A stretch of 6,760 nt of DNA from an uncultured Clostridium sp. (GTDB lineage: Bacteria > Bacillota > Clostridia > TANB77 > CAG-508), in assembly GCA_958413095.1 (NCBI GenBank), contig CATYUF010000074.1:1-6760 (forward strand), in the 5' to 3' direction. Positions 5,798 through 6,760 of this stretch are shown here, piece by piece. Under the pieces are notes generated by a model. That model did no database searches, was not told the DNA's origin, and saw only the letters and a program-made list of their open reading frames with translations. The translations under genes were made by a program, and so were the position numbers. Positions within the stretch are counted from its first letter, which is position 1. Each line of letters starts with the position of its first letter.

Positions 5798-6673
5798 TTA
5801 AATATTTGCATTTCTTGGATTAAAATTTGATATTTCATTTAATTTTTTATATATTTCAATTTCTTCATTTGATAATTTTTTGGGTACCATTATTTTTATT
5901 TCAGCAACTAAATCACCTCTTGTACCTTTTCCTGTTTTATAACCTTTTCCTGGTATTCTTAGCTTTTCTCCACTTTCTATTCCTTGAGGTATATACACCT
6001 TAGTCTCATCATCTATTGATGAAACATTGACTCTTGTTCCTAGCGCAGCTTCTGATGGTGTTATCATTAAATCTGTATATATGTCATATCCTTTAAGTTT
6101 AAATTTTTTGTCATTTTGTATATTTATTTTTATAAATAAGTCTCCATTTTTTGCTCCATTTTTTCCAGGCTTACCTTGTCCAAGTAATCGTATCTTTTCG
6201 CCATCTCTTATTCCTTCTGGAATTGAAACTGAAAAAGTTTTCATATTTCCATCGATTGTTCTTAAAGATATTTTCTTTTCTAGTCCATAAAAAGCTTCAT
6301 ATATTGTAGTTTTTATTTCTGTTTCTACATTTTCTCCTTTAATGGGTGGCTCCTTTTCTTTATCTTCTTTTTCTTTATTAGAATTTTTTCCTAAAAACAT
6401 ATTTACTATTGTTTCTTTTCCATTAGGCTTAAATGTATTTTTTCTAAAATTATTTGCATTCCAAATTCTATCATATTTCCTTTTAGTCGATGGATTTGAT
6501 AATTTGGTATATGCTTCATTAATATCTTTTATTCTTTCTTCTGCTAAATTATCTCCAACATTTACATCTGGATGATATTTTTTGGCAGCATTTCTATATG
6601 CTATTTTTATTTCTTCTAAAGATACTCTGCTCGTTTCTAATTCTAAAATTTTGTAATAATCTTTAAAAACCAT
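5798..6673 (-). CDS. DnaJ/CbpA-like (class B) Hsp40 co-chaperone
   Basis: With the start at 6673 the protein has 291 residues. The site AGGGAGG lies 9 nt before this ATG (MVFKDYY). The in-frame ATG at 6682 abuts the site directly and is less likely. The J domain spans about residues 4-73, with the catalytic HPD at 34-36, which stimulates ATP hydrolysis by DnaK. The zinc-finger CxxCxGxG repeats of true DnaJ are absent, so it is class B. The usual Gly/Phe linker is replaced by a charged Lys/Glu linker (about residues 75-113). Two C-terminal substrate-binding domains follow, with IPEGIRDGEKIRLLGQGKPG near 150-170 and the matching IPQGIESGEKLRIPGKG near 228-244. The gene lies upstream of the conjugation operon but has its own -10 box. 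It may be chromosomal housekeeping rather than part of the element. Confidence 0.92.
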   Translation of the reverse strand: MVFKDYYKILELETSRVSLEEIKIAYRNAAKKYHPDVNVGDNLAEERIKDINEAYTKLSNPSTKRKYDRIWNANNFRKNTFKPNGKETIVNMFLGKNSNKEKEDKEKEPPIKGENVETEIKTTIYEAFYGLEKKISLRTIDGNMKTFSVSIPEGIRDGEKIRLLGQGKPGKNGAKNGDLFIKINIQNDKKFKLKGYDIYTDLMITPSEAALGTRVNVSSIDDETKVYIPQGIESGEKLRIPGKGYKTGKGTRGDLVAEIKIMVPKKLSNEEIEIYKKLNEISNFNPRNANI

Positions 6674-6704
6674 TTGTGACATCCTCCCTTAATTAGGTAT
6701 GTTC

Positions 6705-6710
6705 ATTATA
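6705..6710 (-). promoter_or_regulatory. Candidate -10 box of the dnaJ-like gene
   Basis: A perfect TATAAT (6710-6705, minus strand) lies 31 nt before the likely start codon. The -35 position 17 nt upstream reads TGGATT and overlaps the terminator of the preceding gene, a poor match. I saw no CIRCE-type inverted repeat, so heat-shock control through HrcA is not indicated. Confidence 0.4.
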
Positions 6711-6720
6711 ATATAAAATG

Positions 6721-6745
6721 AAAAAAAAATCCATATTTTTATGGA
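6721..6745 (-). terminator. Intrinsic terminator of a gene beyond the right edge
   Basis: On the minus strand, TCCATA (6745-6740) and TATGGA (6735-6730) pair around a four-A loop and are followed by nine T (6729-6721). The flanking AAG/TTT can extend the stem with one G-U. It separates the dnaJ-like gene from an upstream minus-strand gene that is not in the window. Confidence 0.65.
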
Positions 6746-6760
6746 CTTTTCTTTATTTTT

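Noticed and set aside
4906..6575. Plus-strand ORFs of 77-90 codons opposite the two unknown genes and dnaJ
   Set aside because: Composition is that of an antisense shadow of AT-rich genes (Leu, Phe, Ser runs), and no start signals are present.
1..6760. tRNA, rRNA, CRISPR array or insertion sequence
   Set aside because: I saw no cloverleaf, regularly spaced repeats, transposase motifs or IS-type terminal inverted repeats.

Overview
The window is very AT-rich, with G+C of roughly a quarter by eye. Shine-Dalgarno sites are strong (AAAGGAGG type), stops are mostly TAA, and tryptophan is read from TGG. With the gene families present, this points to a low-GC Bacillota, most likely Clostridia. Every protein gene I can support lies on the minus strand. 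The plus strand carries one apparent small RNA.

Read in the direction of transcription (right to left): at 6721-6745 there is an intrinsic terminator for a gene outside the window. It is followed by a dnaJ/cbpA-like co-chaperone gene (5798-6673). A consensus promoter (5751-5779) then starts an operon of two unrecognised genes (5156-5698 and 4760-5140) and a VirD4/TraG-type conjugation coupling ATPase (2698-4735). A single extra base inside the Walker A motif breaks the coupling ATPase gene. The operon ends at a strong hairpin (2654-2693). No relaxase, VirB4 or other transfer gene is present, so this looks like a small or decayed conjugative module, or the edge of one.

The region 1963-2697 would normally be called intergenic but holds the most interesting structure. 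A minus-strand promoter (2526-2554) drives a 43-codon gene (2333-2464) ending at its own terminator (2283-2316). Facing it, a consensus plus-strand promoter (2172-2200) drives a ~75-nt RNA (about 2207-2281) with its own terminator (2248-2281). The two terminators abut as T8-C-A8 and have the same geometry (9-bp stem, 8-nt loop, U8). Their loops are complementary over 7 nt. The 5' half of the small RNA also carries a near-copy of the antisense of the peptide gene's start codon, so it can pair with the ribosome-binding region in trans. This matches the logic of convergent type I toxin-antitoxin systems (the par/Fst RNA I-RNA II family of pAD1). The peptide does not look like Fst, however, and the two separate kissing terminators differ from the shared bidirectional terminator of par. 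I infer an antisense-controlled small-peptide module, possibly an undescribed type I toxin-antitoxin, beside a damaged conjugation gene.

The left third is a separate minus-strand operon: a YhaO/SbcD-like metallophosphoesterase (865-1962) and the N-terminal part of a YhaN/SbcC-like ATPase (1-843, running off the window, TTG start). Together they are likely to form an SbcCD/Mre11-Rad50-type DNA repair nuclease.
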